64,000 bases of DNA from Variovorax boronicumulans (GTDB lineage Bacteria > Pseudomonadota > Gammaproteobacteria > Burkholderiales > Burkholderiaceae_C), in contig NZ_JAUSSG010000008.1 of NCBI RefSeq assembly GCF_030812215.1, positions 248,001 through 312,000 on the forward strand. The letters run 5' to 3'. Within the stretch, counting starts at the first letter, position 1. The number at the start of each line of letters is the position of its first letter. Of the stretch, positions 17,871-26,339 are shown piece after piece. The notes beneath the pieces are model-generated. The model was not told the origin of the DNA. It ran no database searches and was given only the letters and a program-made list of their open reading frames with translations. Both the position numbers and the translations under genes were made by a program.

Positions 17871-17894
17871 ATGCATGAGGCAGGGAAATACCAG

Positions 17895-18905
17895 ATGAAG
17901 AAGCTTTTTTGCGCAGCCGCGCTCGCGGGCCTGTCGGCCGCCGCATCCGCACAGACCGTGAACGTGATCTGCTCGGTCCAGGCCGAATGGTGCAACGTGA
18001 TCTCCACCGTCTACGCCCGCACCACCGGCGTGCGTATCAACATGGCCCTGAAGGGCTCGGGCGAGGCGCTGGCCCAGCTGATCGCCGAGAAGGACAACCC
18101 CAAGACCGACGTGTGGTTCGGCGGCACGGGCGACCCGCACCTGCAGGCGGCCGAGCAGGGCCTCACGCTCGAATACAAGTCGCCCACGCTCGCCCAGTTG
18201 CACCCCTGGGCCCAGCAGCAGGCCAAGCAGTCGGGCTACAAGACCGTGGGCATCTATTCGGGCCCGCTGGGCTTCGGCTACAACCCCGAGCTGCTCGCCA
18301 AGAAGAAGCTCGCCGTGCCCAAGACCTGGGCCGACCTGCTCAAGCCCGAGTACAAGGGCGACATCCAGGTGGCCAACCCCGCATCGAGCGGCACGGCCTA
18401 CACCATGATCGCCACGCTGGTGCAGCTCATGGGCGAGGACAAGGCCTTCGACTATCTCAAGGCGCTCCACAAGAACGTCGGCCAGTACACCCGCTCGGGC
18501 ACCGGCCCGATCAAGGCGGTGGCGCGCGGCGAAACCGCGATCTCGATCAGCTTCGTGCACGACGGCCCGGGCGAGAAGATGCAGGGCTTCCCGGTCGAGA
18601 CCATCACGCCGAGCGACGGCACCGGCGCCGAGATCGGCTCCATGAGCATCATCAAGGGCGCGCGCAACCTGGATGCCGCCAAGAAGTTCTACGAATGGGC
18701 GCTCACGCCCGCCGCGCAGGAACTGGGCGCCGCCAACAAGCAGTTCCAGCTGCCGAGCAACGCGGGCGCCAAGCTCGATCCGCGCATCCCCGACTTCAAG
18801 AAGATCAAGTTCATCAACTACGACTACGCCAAGTACGGCGCGAGCGCCGAACGCCGGCGCCTGATCGCGCGCTGGGAAAAGGACGTCAACTCGCTGCCCC
18901 GTTAA
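17895..18905 (+). CDS. ABC transporter substrate-binding protein, AfuA/FbpA type
   Basis: 336 residues from MKKLFCAAALAG. Signal peptide to about residue 19, with cleavage before QTVNVICSV. Periplasmic type II binding protein resembling AfuA/FbpA: DVWFGGTGDPHLQAAEQG, YSGPLGFGYNPELLA and ANPASSGTAYTMIATLV are the conserved blocks. Cys26 and Cys33 could form a disulfide. I do not find the adjacent Tyr-Tyr pair used by FbpA to bind ferric iron. The genes around it (zwf, a YihX-like phosphatase, tal, pgi) favour a phosphorylated sugar as ligand, as shown for Actinobacillus AfuA. That assignment is inference. Confidence 0.85.
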   Translation: MKKLFCAAALAGLSAAASAQTVNVICSVQAEWCNVISTVYARTTGVRINMALKGSGEALAQLIAEKDNPKTDVWFGGTGDPHLQAAEQGLTLEYKSPTLAQLHPWAQQQAKQSGYKTVGIYSGPLGFGYNPELLAKKKLAVPKTWADLLKPEYKGDIQVANPASSGTAYTMIATLVQLMGEDKAFDYLKALHKNVGQYTRSGTGPIKAVARGETAISISFVHDGPGEKMQGFPVETITPSDGTGAEIGSMSIIKGARNLDAAKKFYEWALTPAAQELGAANKQFQLPSNAGAKLDPRIPDFKKIKFINYDYAKYGASAERRRLIARWEKDVNSLPR

Positions 18906-21179
18906 GTGGAAGCACGTTCCATCGGCGGCGCGCCGGTCAACCCGGCGTCCGTGGCGGCGGCCCGGCGCTCGCAGCGCTGGATCTGGGCGTGGGTCGCGCT
19001 GGGCATCGCCGCCTATCTGCTGCTGCCTTGGTACGCGATCCAGGACGCCACTTGGTACGAAGCCGTTCCGCAGGTCTTCGGCCAGGCGGAGGGTGCCAAC
19101 GGCCTGATGCAGGCCGCGACGCAGGGGCGAAGCTGGCTCTTCATCGGGCTGGCGGGCCTTGTGATGTGCGCGGTCGGCGCGTGGCTGCCGCCGGGTCGAG
19201 GCCAGGGGCGCTGGTTGCTGGCTGGCGGCGCGAGCGGGGCCATCGGTCTCGCCGTCGCGGGCTTCACCATCGGCGCGCGCGGCTGGAGCGTCGCGGCGCT
19301 CAACACGCAATTCGGCGAGCTGGCGATCAACCAGTTCGGCATCGGCGCGGGCGGCTTCGTGGCGCTCACCGCCCTCGTGATGCTGGCGGCCTTCGGCATT
19401 GCGCGGCTCGGCCTCTTCAAGGGCGACCTGTTCGTGGCGGCCGCGGTCATCGGCTGTGGCGTGCTGATGGCGCTGTTCATCGCCTACCCGGTGAGCAAGG
19501 CGCTGTCGGGCGCGTTCTTCAACGAGGACGGGCAGTGGTCGATCACCGCCTTCGTCGCACGCGTGTTCACCGAGCGCATCTGGGGCCTGGGATGCCTCGC
19601 GGGCGGGGTGCGCTGCGGCGTGGCGTGGAACACGCTGGTGCTGGCCTTGCTCACGGCGGCCGGCACCACCTTCCTCGGCACGCTGATGGCGCTGATGGCC
19701 GAGCGCGGCAGCAAGCGCGGGCAGGGCGCGCTGCGGGTGCTGGCGCTGCTGCCGATCATCACGCCGCCCTTCGTGGTGGGGCTCGGGCTCATCCTGCTGT
19801 TCGGCCGCGCGGGCATCGTCAACCAGGTGCTGGAGAACGTGTTCGGCATCGAGCCGACGCGCTGGTTCTACGGCATGCCGGGCGTGCTGGTGGCGCAGCT
19901 GTTCGCCTTCACGCCCATCGCCTTCATGATCATGCGCGGCGTGGTGCAGGGCATTGCGCCCAGCCTGGAAGAGGCCGCGCAGATGCTGCGCGCCGACCGG
20001 CGCCGCACCTTCTTCACGATCACGCTGCCGCTCCTGAAGCCCGGGCTGGCCAACGCCTTCCTGGTCGGCTTCATCGAGAGCATTGCCGACTTCGGCAACC
20101 CGGTGGTGGTGGGCGGGCAGTTCTCGGTGCTGTCGACCGACATCTTCTTCGCCATCGTCGGCGCGCAGTACGACCAGGGCCGCGCCGCCTCGCTCGCCTG
20201 GGTGCTCACGCTGTTCGCGCTCGGCGTGTTCGCGCTGCAGCGCGGGCTCCTGGGCAAGCAGAACTACACGACCGTGAGCGGCAAGGGCGACGCGGGCATC
20301 GCGATGGCGCTGCCCGATGGCGTGCGCCGCACCATCTACTGCATCGCACTGCCGTGGATCGCATTCACCGCGGTGGTCTACCTCTTTGCCTTCGCGGGCG
20401 GCTTCGTGCAGACCTGGGGGCGCGACTACAGCTTCACGCTCAACCATTTCAAGAACGCGTTCGCGCTGGAGTGGGGCCAGTTCGGGCTGGTGTGGGCGGG
20501 CACGGCATGGAACTCGCTCATCACCACGCTCAAGCTCGCGGGCATCTCGGCACCGATCACCGCGGCGCTGGGCTTGTTGATCGCCTGGCTGCTGGCGCGC
20601 AACGAGTTCAAGGGGCAGGGCGTCTTCGAGTTCGGTGCGCTGCTGGCCTTTGCGATTCCGGGCACGGTGCTCGGCGTGAGCTACATCCTGGCCTTCAACG
20701 TGCCGCCGCTGGAGCTCACGGGCACCGGGCTCATCATCGTGCTGTGCTTCATGTTCCGCAATTTGCCGGTGGGCGTGCGGGCCGGCACGGCGGCCTTCAA
20801 GCAACTCGACCGTTCGCTCGACGAAGCCTCGCTGATGCTGCGCGCCTCGACCTCGCAGACGCTCTTCAAGGTGGTGCTGCCGCTGCTCAAGCCCGCGCTC
20901 GTGGCCGCGCTGGTCTACAGCTTCGTGCGCGCAATGACGACGGTGAGTGCGGTGATCTTCCTGGTCACGGCCGAGAACGAGCTCGCCACCACGTACATCA
21001 TCGGCCGCGTCGGCAATGGCGACTACGGCATTGCGCTGGCGTACTGCACGGTGCTCATGATCCTGATGTCGCTGGCGATCGCGCTGGTGCAGTTCGTGGT
21101 CGGGGAGCGCAAGCTGGGCAGACGTGGGGCCACGCCAAAGCACCAAGGGCATCACAAAATGGAAAGCCTCTCCGCATGA
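18906..21179 (+). CDS. ABC transporter permease, fused AfuB/FbpB type
   Basis: 757 residues from a GTG directly abutting the binding-protein stop. One polypeptide carries both permease halves. An N-terminal region of about 240 residues, rich in membrane helices, is followed by two BPD transport domains with EAA loops (SLEEAAQMLRADRRRTFFTI and SLDEASLMLRASTSQTLFKV). The extra N-terminal membrane block makes it longer than FbpB. It forms the membrane channel for the binding protein encoded upstream and the ATPase downstream. Confidence 0.92.
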   Translation: MEARSIGGAPVNPASVAAARRSQRWIWAWVALGIAAYLLLPWYAIQDATWYEAVPQVFGQAEGANGLMQAATQGRSWLFIGLAGLVMCAVGAWLPPGRGQGRWLLAGGASGAIGLAVAGFTIGARGWSVAALNTQFGELAINQFGIGAGGFVALTALVMLAAFGIARLGLFKGDLFVAAAVIGCGVLMALFIAYPVSKALSGAFFNEDGQWSITAFVARVFTERIWGLGCLAGGVRCGVAWNTLVLALLTAAGTTFLGTLMALMAERGSKRGQGALRVLALLPIITPPFVVGLGLILLFGRAGIVNQVLENVFGIEPTRWFYGMPGVLVAQLFAFTPIAFMIMRGVVQGIAPSLEEAAQMLRADRRRTFFTITLPLLKPGLANAFLVGFIESIADFGNPVVVGGQFSVLSTDIFFAIVGAQYDQGRAASLAWVLTLFALGVFALQRGLLGKQNYTTVSGKGDAGIAMALPDGVRRTIYCIALPWIAFTAVVYLFAFAGGFVQTWGRDYSFTLNHFKNAFALEWGQFGLVWAGTAWNSLITTLKLAGISAPITAALGLLIAWLLARNEFKGQGVFEFGALLAFAIPGTVLGVSYILAFNVPPLELTGTGLIIVLCFMFRNLPVGVRAGTAAFKQLDRSLDEASLMLRASTSQTLFKVVLPLLKPALVAALVYSFVRAMTTVSAVIFLVTAENELATTYIIGRVGNGDYGIALAYCTVLMILMSLAIALVQFVVGERKLGRRGATPKHQGHHKMESLSA

Positions 21180-21234
21180 GCCGCCGGGCCGCTCCCAAGG
21201 CGAATATCGAAGTGCAAAGCACGGAGACTACTGA

Positions 21235-22275
21235 ATGAACGGCATCGAATTCCGCAACGTCACCAAGCGCTACGGCACCGACAGGAACGGGCCGATGGCC
21301 GTCAAGGGCATCAGCTTCGAGGTGCCCGTGGGCACGCTCACGACCATCCTCGGCCCCTCGGGCTGCGGCAAGACGACCACGCTGCGCATGATCGCGGGGC
21401 TCGAATCGCCGACCTCCGGTTCGATCTTCATGGGGGGGCGCGATGTGACGACGCTCGGCCCGGCCGAGCGCAACGTGAGCATGATGTTCCAGAGCTACGC
21501 GCTGTTCCCGCACATGAACGTGATCGAGAACGTGGGCTATGGCCTGCGCATGAGCGGGGTGAAGAAGGACGAGGCCACCTCGCGGGCGCGTGAAGCGCTC
21601 AAGGGCGTGGGCCTGGTCGGCTTCGACGAGCGGCTGCCCAGCGAACTCTCCGGCGGGCAGCAGCAGCGTGTGGCGCTCGCGCGTGCGCTGGTGCTCGAAC
21701 CCGCGGTGCTGCTGTTCGACGAGCCGCTCTCCAACCTGGATGCGCGCCTGCGCCGCGAGATGCGCGAGGAAATCCGGGCACTGCAGCAGCGCCTGAAGCT
21801 CACCGTCGCCTACGTCACGCACGACCAGAGCGAGGCGCTGGCCGTGAGCGACCAGATCATCGTGATGGACCACGGCGTGATCGCCCAGCGCGGCACGCCC
21901 GAGCAGCTCTATGGCCGGCCCGAGAGCGAGTTCGTCGCGGGCTTCATGGGTGAGGCGATGGTGTTCCCCGGCGTGGCAGCGGCCGACGGCAGCGTCACGC
22001 TCGGCCCGCTGCGCCTGCAGCCGCGCCATGCGGTCGCGCCCGGCACGGTGAAGGTGGCGGTGCGGCCCGAGGCGTGGGAAATCGGTGCGGCCGATGGATT
22101 GCCTGCCACCTTGCGAAAGGCGGCCTACCTCGGCAGCTTCTACGAATACGGTTTCGACACCACGCTGGGGCCGGTCTTCGTGGTCTCGACCGACCTTGCG
22201 CAACCCCTGGCGGCGGGCGCGCAGACCACCCTGTCGCTGCGCGCCCATGGCGTGAGCGTGGTGTCCGGCACATGA
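21235..22275 (+). CDS. ABC transporter ATP-binding protein, AfuC/FbpC type
   Basis: 346 residues from MNGIEFRNVTKRYG. Single ATPase that would work as a homodimer. It has Walker A GPSGCGKTTTLR, signature LSGGQQQRVALARAL, Walker B LLFDEPLSNLDARLR, H-loop YVTHDQSEALA and a C-terminal TOBE-type regulatory domain (about residues 240-346). Third gene of the transporter operon; a phosphatase gene follows 12 bases later. Confidence 0.93.
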   Translation: MNGIEFRNVTKRYGTDRNGPMAVKGISFEVPVGTLTTILGPSGCGKTTTLRMIAGLESPTSGSIFMGGRDVTTLGPAERNVSMMFQSYALFPHMNVIENVGYGLRMSGVKKDEATSRAREALKGVGLVGFDERLPSELSGGQQQRVALARALVLEPAVLLFDEPLSNLDARLRREMREEIRALQQRLKLTVAYVTHDQSEALAVSDQIIVMDHGVIAQRGTPEQLYGRPESEFVAGFMGEAMVFPGVAAADGSVTLGPLRLQPRHAVAPGTVKVAVRPEAWEIGAADGLPATLRKAAYLGSFYEYGFDTTLGPVFVVSTDLAQPLAAGAQTTLSLRAHGVSVVSGT

Positions 22276-22287
22276 AACAATGGCGCC

Positions 22288-22950
22288 ATGAATGTGGTTT
22301 TCGATCTCGGCGCCGTGCTGCTCGCATGGGAGCCCACACGGCTGGTGCAGGCCCATCTCGCGCAACACGCGCCCACTGAAGCCGCCGCGGCAGCACTGGG
22401 CCGGGCGCTTTTCCATCACGACGACTGGACCAGCTTCGATTGCGGCACCCGCACGCTGGATGACGCCATCGTCCGCATGGCGGCGCGGCTGTCGCTGCCG
22501 GCGGAACCGCTTCACGCGATGCTCGGCAACCTGGGCGAGCGCCTCGAAGCCATCGAGGTCACCGTCGACATGCTCGAGCAACTGTTCGCCCATCGCGAAG
22601 CCGGGCAGCCGCTGCGGCTCTATTACCTGTCGAACATGCCCGCACCGTATGCGCGCGCGGTCGAGCGGCGGCACGCGTTCATGCGGCGCTTCGACGGTGG
22701 TGTGTTCTCGGGCGATGTGAAGTTCATCAAACCGGATCGTGAAATCTTCGAAGTGCTGGCGGTGCGTTATGCGCTCGATCCGGCGGAGACCGTGTTCATC
22801 GACGACTCCGCCGCCAACGTCGAGGCGGCACGCGCCTTCGGCTGGCAGGCCATCCACTGCACCGCGCCGGACATGCTGCCGGCGCAGCTCTCGCGCTACC
22901 TGCCGGTGAGCACGACCTTGTCGGCGTCGAAGCCCAGGCTGCGCGCGTAG
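22288..22950 (+). CDS. HAD-superfamily phosphatase, YihX-like
   Basis: 220 residues from MNVVFDLGAVLLAWEP. Haloacid-dehalogenase fold with motif I FDLGAV (DxG instead of DxD, as in YihX and related family members), motif II LYYLSNM, motif III Lys in FIKPDREIFE and motif IV VFIDDSAANVEAA. The closest characterised relative I can recall is the alpha-D-glucose-1-phosphate phosphatase YihX. It lies 12 bases after the transporter ATPase gene and is presumably cotranscribed. Its last 55 bases overlap the convergent lipocalin gene in coding sequence on both strands. Confidence 0.85.
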   Translation: MNVVFDLGAVLLAWEPTRLVQAHLAQHAPTEAAAAALGRALFHHDDWTSFDCGTRTLDDAIVRMAARLSLPAEPLHAMLGNLGERLEAIEVTVDMLEQLFAHREAGQPLRLYYLSNMPAPYARAVERRHAFMRRFDGGVFSGDVKFIKPDREIFEVLAVRYALDPAETVFIDDSAANVEAARAFGWQAIHCTAPDMLPAQLSRYLPVSTTLSASKPRLRA

Positions 22951-23570
22951 TCCAGCTCGACCTGCAGCGTCGCGTCGTCCAGGCGCGGCGCGCGCGACAG
23001 CACCCAGAGGTATTCGCGGTCGGGCGTGCCGACCAGCGCCACCTGGTAGTCGCGGTCCAGCTTCAGGATCCAGTAGTCGCCCCACACCATCGGCAACCAG
23101 CCGAGCCACGCGGGCGCAAAGCGCACTTCCAGGCGGCCCGCACCGGGCTGGCCGGCCACGGGCACCACGCGCGCCGAGCCGATGGCCTCGTTGAAATTGC
23201 CGTCGGCCTGCACGCAGCGGTTGACCACCTGCACCGTGCCGCCGGGCTGCGGCGTGTATTCGGCGGTCACGGGGCCCGAGCATGTCTTCTGAAAGCGGTT
23301 GGGCAGGCGGGCCTGTTCGTGCCAGATGCCGGCGTAGCGTTGCAGGTCGACCGGCGCCACCACCTGCAGCGGCGCGCGCATCAGCGGCGCGCCGTCGGCC
23401 GGGCCGGCCACTTGCGCGCGGGCGGTGCGTGCCGCACCCAGGGCAAGCCAGGTCGCGACGCCGCCCACGACGAAGGCCGTGGCCATCGCGCCGATCGCCT
23501 GGCTGGTGCGGCGGTCGTCGAAGGGGCGGCTGGCGGGATCTGCAGCGGGGCGTCGTTGGCGAGGGGACAT
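22896..23570 (-). CDS. Bacterial lipocalin (Blc-like), membrane-anchored
   Basis: 224 residues. Lipocalin fold with the family signature YAGIWHEQARLPNRFQ (GxW), KTCSGPVTAEY and the closing AWLGWLPMVWGDYWILKLD block typical of Blc/Apo D-type bacterial lipocalins, which bind lipophilic ligands at the envelope. Unlike E. coli Blc there is no lipobox. About 25 charged residues precede a hydrophobic segment (roughly 27-46), so it may be tethered to the inner membrane or have a late-cleaved signal. The 3' end overlaps the HAD gene by 55 bases. Confidence 0.88.
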   Translation of the reverse strand: MSPRQRRPAADPASRPFDDRRTSQAIGAMATAFVVGGVATWLALGAARTARAQVAGPADGAPLMRAPLQVVAPVDLQRYAGIWHEQARLPNRFQKTCSGPVTAEYTPQPGGTVQVVNRCVQADGNFNEAIGSARVVPVAGQPGAGRLEVRFAPAWLGWLPMVWGDYWILKLDRDYQVALVGTPDREYLWVLSRAPRLDDATLQVELDYARSLGFDADKVVLTGR

Positions 23571-23811
23571 GGGGGCTCCTGAAGGTAAGACGTTCGGCGT
23601 AAATCGCTCGCAACGCTCAGGGTAGCCCTGGCCGGTGGCCGCATGCCGTCAGCCACGGACCACAGCCCCTGTAGGGCAGGGCGGCCGACAACCCTGTGGG
23701 CAGAAGGCCGATGGAACCCCGCGAAAACCCGTGCTACGGTGCGCATGAAAACATCGGCCGCCGCGCAACTGCGTGCAGGACTTGTCACAACCCGCACTGG
23801 ATAATGATTTC

Positions 23812-24768
23812 ATGAACCAACTCGATGCCCTCCGCCAATGGACCACCGTCGTTGCCGACACCGGTGACTTCAAGCAACTCAGCATTTCCAAGCCGCAGGA
23901 CGCGACCACCAACCCGTCGCTGATCCTCAAGGCCGTTCAGAAACCCGAATACCGTCCCCTGCTCGACCAGACCGTGAAGAAGCACGCTGGCAAGCCGCTC
24001 GACGAGGTCATCGACCGCCTGCTGGTCAACTTCGGTACCGAAATCCTCCAGATCATTCCGGGCCGCGTCTCCACCGAAGTCGATGCGCGCCTCTCGTTCG
24101 ACACCGCCGCCACCGTGGCCCGCGGCGAGCGCATCGTGGCGCTCTACAAGGCCGAAGGCATCGACACCGAAAAGCGCCTGCTGATCAAGGTCGCTTCCAC
24201 CTGGGAAGGCATCGAAGCCGCGCGGCTGCTCGAGCAGAAGGGCATCCGCACCAACCTCACGCTGCTGTTCTCGTTCGCGCAGGCCGTGGCCTGCGGCGCA
24301 GCGGGCGTGCAGCTCATCTCGCCCTTCGTGGGCCGCATCTACGACTGGTACAAGAAGTCGGCCGGCGCCAAGTGGGACGAAGCCGCGAGCGCGGGCGCCA
24401 ACGATCCGGGCGTGAAGTCGGTGCGCGAAATCTTCAACTACTACAAGCAGCACGGCATCAAGACCGAAGTCATGGGCGCGAGCTTCCGCAATGTGGGGCA
24501 GATCCAGGCGCTCGCGGGCTGCGACCTGCTGACCATCAGCCCCGAGCTGCTGGCCGAATTGGCTGCGAGCAACGAGCCGCTGGAACACGCGCTCGATGCC
24601 AAGGCCGCTGCCAAGGGCGACGCCAAGAAGGTGAGCTACGACGAAGCCGGCTTCCGCTTCGCGCTGAACGAAGACGCGATGGCCACCGAGAAGCTCGCCG
24701 AGGGCATCCGCGCCTTCGCGGCCGATGCGGTGAAGCTCGAGAAGCTGATGCAGGAAAGCGGCAAGTAA
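23812..24768 (+). CDS. tal: Transaldolase
   Basis: 318 residues starting at MNQLDALRQWTTVVADTGDF, the family's normal N-terminus; upstream in-frame codons are discarded. Transfers a dihydroxyacetone unit between sedoheptulose-7-phosphate and glyceraldehyde-3-phosphate in the non-oxidative pentose-phosphate pathway. Motifs: KPQDATTNPSLI and the Schiff-base lysine Lys126 in LLIKVASTWEGI. Two bases separate its stop from the pgi start, so the two form an operon. Confidence 0.96.
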   Translation: MNQLDALRQWTTVVADTGDFKQLSISKPQDATTNPSLILKAVQKPEYRPLLDQTVKKHAGKPLDEVIDRLLVNFGTEILQIIPGRVSTEVDARLSFDTAATVARGERIVALYKAEGIDTEKRLLIKVASTWEGIEAARLLEQKGIRTNLTLLFSFAQAVACGAAGVQLISPFVGRIYDWYKKSAGAKWDEAASAGANDPGVKSVREIFNYYKQHGIKTEVMGASFRNVGQIQALAGCDLLTISPELLAELAASNEPLEHALDAKAAAKGDAKKVSYDEAGFRFALNEDAMATEKLAEGIRAFAADAVKLEKLMQESGK

Positions 24769-24770
24769 AC

Positions 24771-26330
24771 ATGGCCGTGACCCACGTGACCCAACGCTGC
24801 GACCGTGCGCCGGCCTGGGCGCAACTGCAGTCGTATTTCGAGACGGCCGGCCGCCAGTTCGACGTGCGCCATGCCTTCGTGGACGACGCGGGCCGCTTCG
24901 AGCGCTTCAGCCAGGAGGCGCCGTATGTGTTCGCCGACCTGTCCAAGAACCTGATCGACGCGCGCACCGAAGAGCTGCTGCTCACCCTGGCCCGCGAATG
25001 CGGCCTCGAGGCGCACCGCGACGCGATGTTCGCCGGCGAGCACATCAACAACACCGAAGACCGTGCGGTGCTGCACACGCTGCTGCGCGCGCCTGCGGAC
25101 GCCAAGGTCGGCAAGACGGCCGACAAGCTGCGCGAGGTGCACGAAACGCTGGCCGCGATGCTGGCCTATGCCGAGAAGGTGCGCGGCGACCACACGATCA
25201 CCGACGTGGTCAACATCGGCATCGGCGGCTCCGACCTCGGCCCGCAGATGGCGGTGCTGGCGCTCGCGGAGTTTGCGGCACCGGGCAAGCGCTTTCACTT
25301 CGTCTCGAACGTCGATGGCCACGAGCTCGCCGGCGTGCTGAAGGGCCTGGCGCCGGAGCACACGCTGTTCCTGATCGCCTCCAAGACCTTCACCACGGCC
25401 GAGACGATGACCAACGCGCTTTCGGCCAAGCGCTGGTACGAACAGTCGGGCGGCAACGACATCGCCGGCCACTTCGCCGCGCTCACGACGAATGTCGAAG
25501 CGGCGAAGAAGTTCGGCATCGACACCACCTTCGGTTTCTGGGACTGGGTGGGCGGCCGCTACTCGCTGTGGTCGGCCATCGGCCTGCCGATCGCGCTGGC
25601 CATCGGCGCGGACGGCTTTCGCCGGCTGCTCGCGGGCGCGCATGCGATGGACGAGCACTTCCGCACCGCGCCGCTCGCGCAGAACCTGCCGGTGCGGCTG
25701 GGCCTGCTCGACGTCTGGTACCGCAACTTCCACAAGTTCACGAGCCGCAGCATCGCGCCGTACCACAGCGCCTTGAAGCGCGTGCCGGCGTACCTGCAGC
25801 AGCTCGAGATGGAGAGCAACGGCAAGCAGGTCGATGCGAGCGGCAAGCCCGTGGCGTTCGGCACCTCGCCGGTGCTCTGGGGCGAGCCCGGCACCAACGG
25901 CCAGCACGCTTACTTCCAGATGCTGCACCAGGGCACGGACGTGATCCCGCTCGAATTCGTGGCGGTCCGCGATGCGGCGCACGACCTCGAAGGCCACCAC
26001 CCCAAGCTCCTGGCCAACGCGCTCGCGCAGGCGCAGGCGCTGATGGTGGGCAAGCTCGACGAGGGCGGCCACAAGAACTTTCCGGGCAACCGGCCGAGCA
26101 CCTTCTTCGTGTTCGAGAAGCTCACGCCCGAAGCGCTCGGCGCCTTCCTTGCGCTGTACGAGCACCGCGTGTTCACCAGCGGTGCGTTGTGGGGCATCAA
26201 CAGCTTCGACCAGTGGGGCGTGGAGCTGGGCAAGGTGCTCGCGAAGGACATCGAGCCGCGCCTCGCCTCGGGCGACGTCACGGGGCTCGATGCCTCGACG
26301 GCTGGCCTGCTCAAGCGCCTGAGCTCCTGA
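24771..26330 (+). CDS. pgi: Glucose-6-phosphate isomerase
   Basis: 519 residues from the ATG at 24771. Interconverts glucose-6-phosphate and fructose-6-phosphate in the cytoplasm. The phosphate-binding SKTFTTAETMTNA, the GGRYSLWSAIGLP signature, the active-site Glu region NGQHAYFQMLHQGT and the C-terminal NSFDQWGVELGKVLAK lysine block are all intact. Immediately after tal, and near zwf, it makes a compact hexose-phosphate module. Confidence 0.96.
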   Translation: MAVTHVTQRCDRAPAWAQLQSYFETAGRQFDVRHAFVDDAGRFERFSQEAPYVFADLSKNLIDARTEELLLTLARECGLEAHRDAMFAGEHINNTEDRAVLHTLLRAPADAKVGKTADKLREVHETLAAMLAYAEKVRGDHTITDVVNIGIGGSDLGPQMAVLALAEFAAPGKRFHFVSNVDGHELAGVLKGLAPEHTLFLIASKTFTTAETMTNALSAKRWYEQSGGNDIAGHFAALTTNVEAAKKFGIDTTFGFWDWVGGRYSLWSAIGLPIALAIGADGFRRLLAGAHAMDEHFRTAPLAQNLPVRLGLLDVWYRNFHKFTSRSIAPYHSALKRVPAYLQQLEMESNGKQVDASGKPVAFGTSPVLWGEPGTNGQHAYFQMLHQGTDVIPLEFVAVRDAAHDLEGHHPKLLANALAQAQALMVGKLDEGGHKNFPGNRPSTFFVFEKLTPEALGAFLALYEHRVFTSGALWGINSFDQWGVELGKVLAKDIEPRLASGDVTGLDASTAGLLKRLSS

Positions 26331-26339
26331 GGAACCTCG

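Noticed and set aside
17739..17894. Fur box in front of the AfuABC/FbpABC-like operon, expected if it were an iron transporter
   Set aside because: I found no Fur-like A/T-rich inverted repeat there, in contrast with the clear one at 48430.
17838..21155. An uninterrupted minus-strand frame of 1105 codons opposite the transporter genes
   Set aside because: The translation is low-complexity (His, Arg, Glu, Gly, Ala rich), as expected for a shadow frame in GC-rich codons. The plus strand encodes clear AfuA- and AfuB-type proteins.
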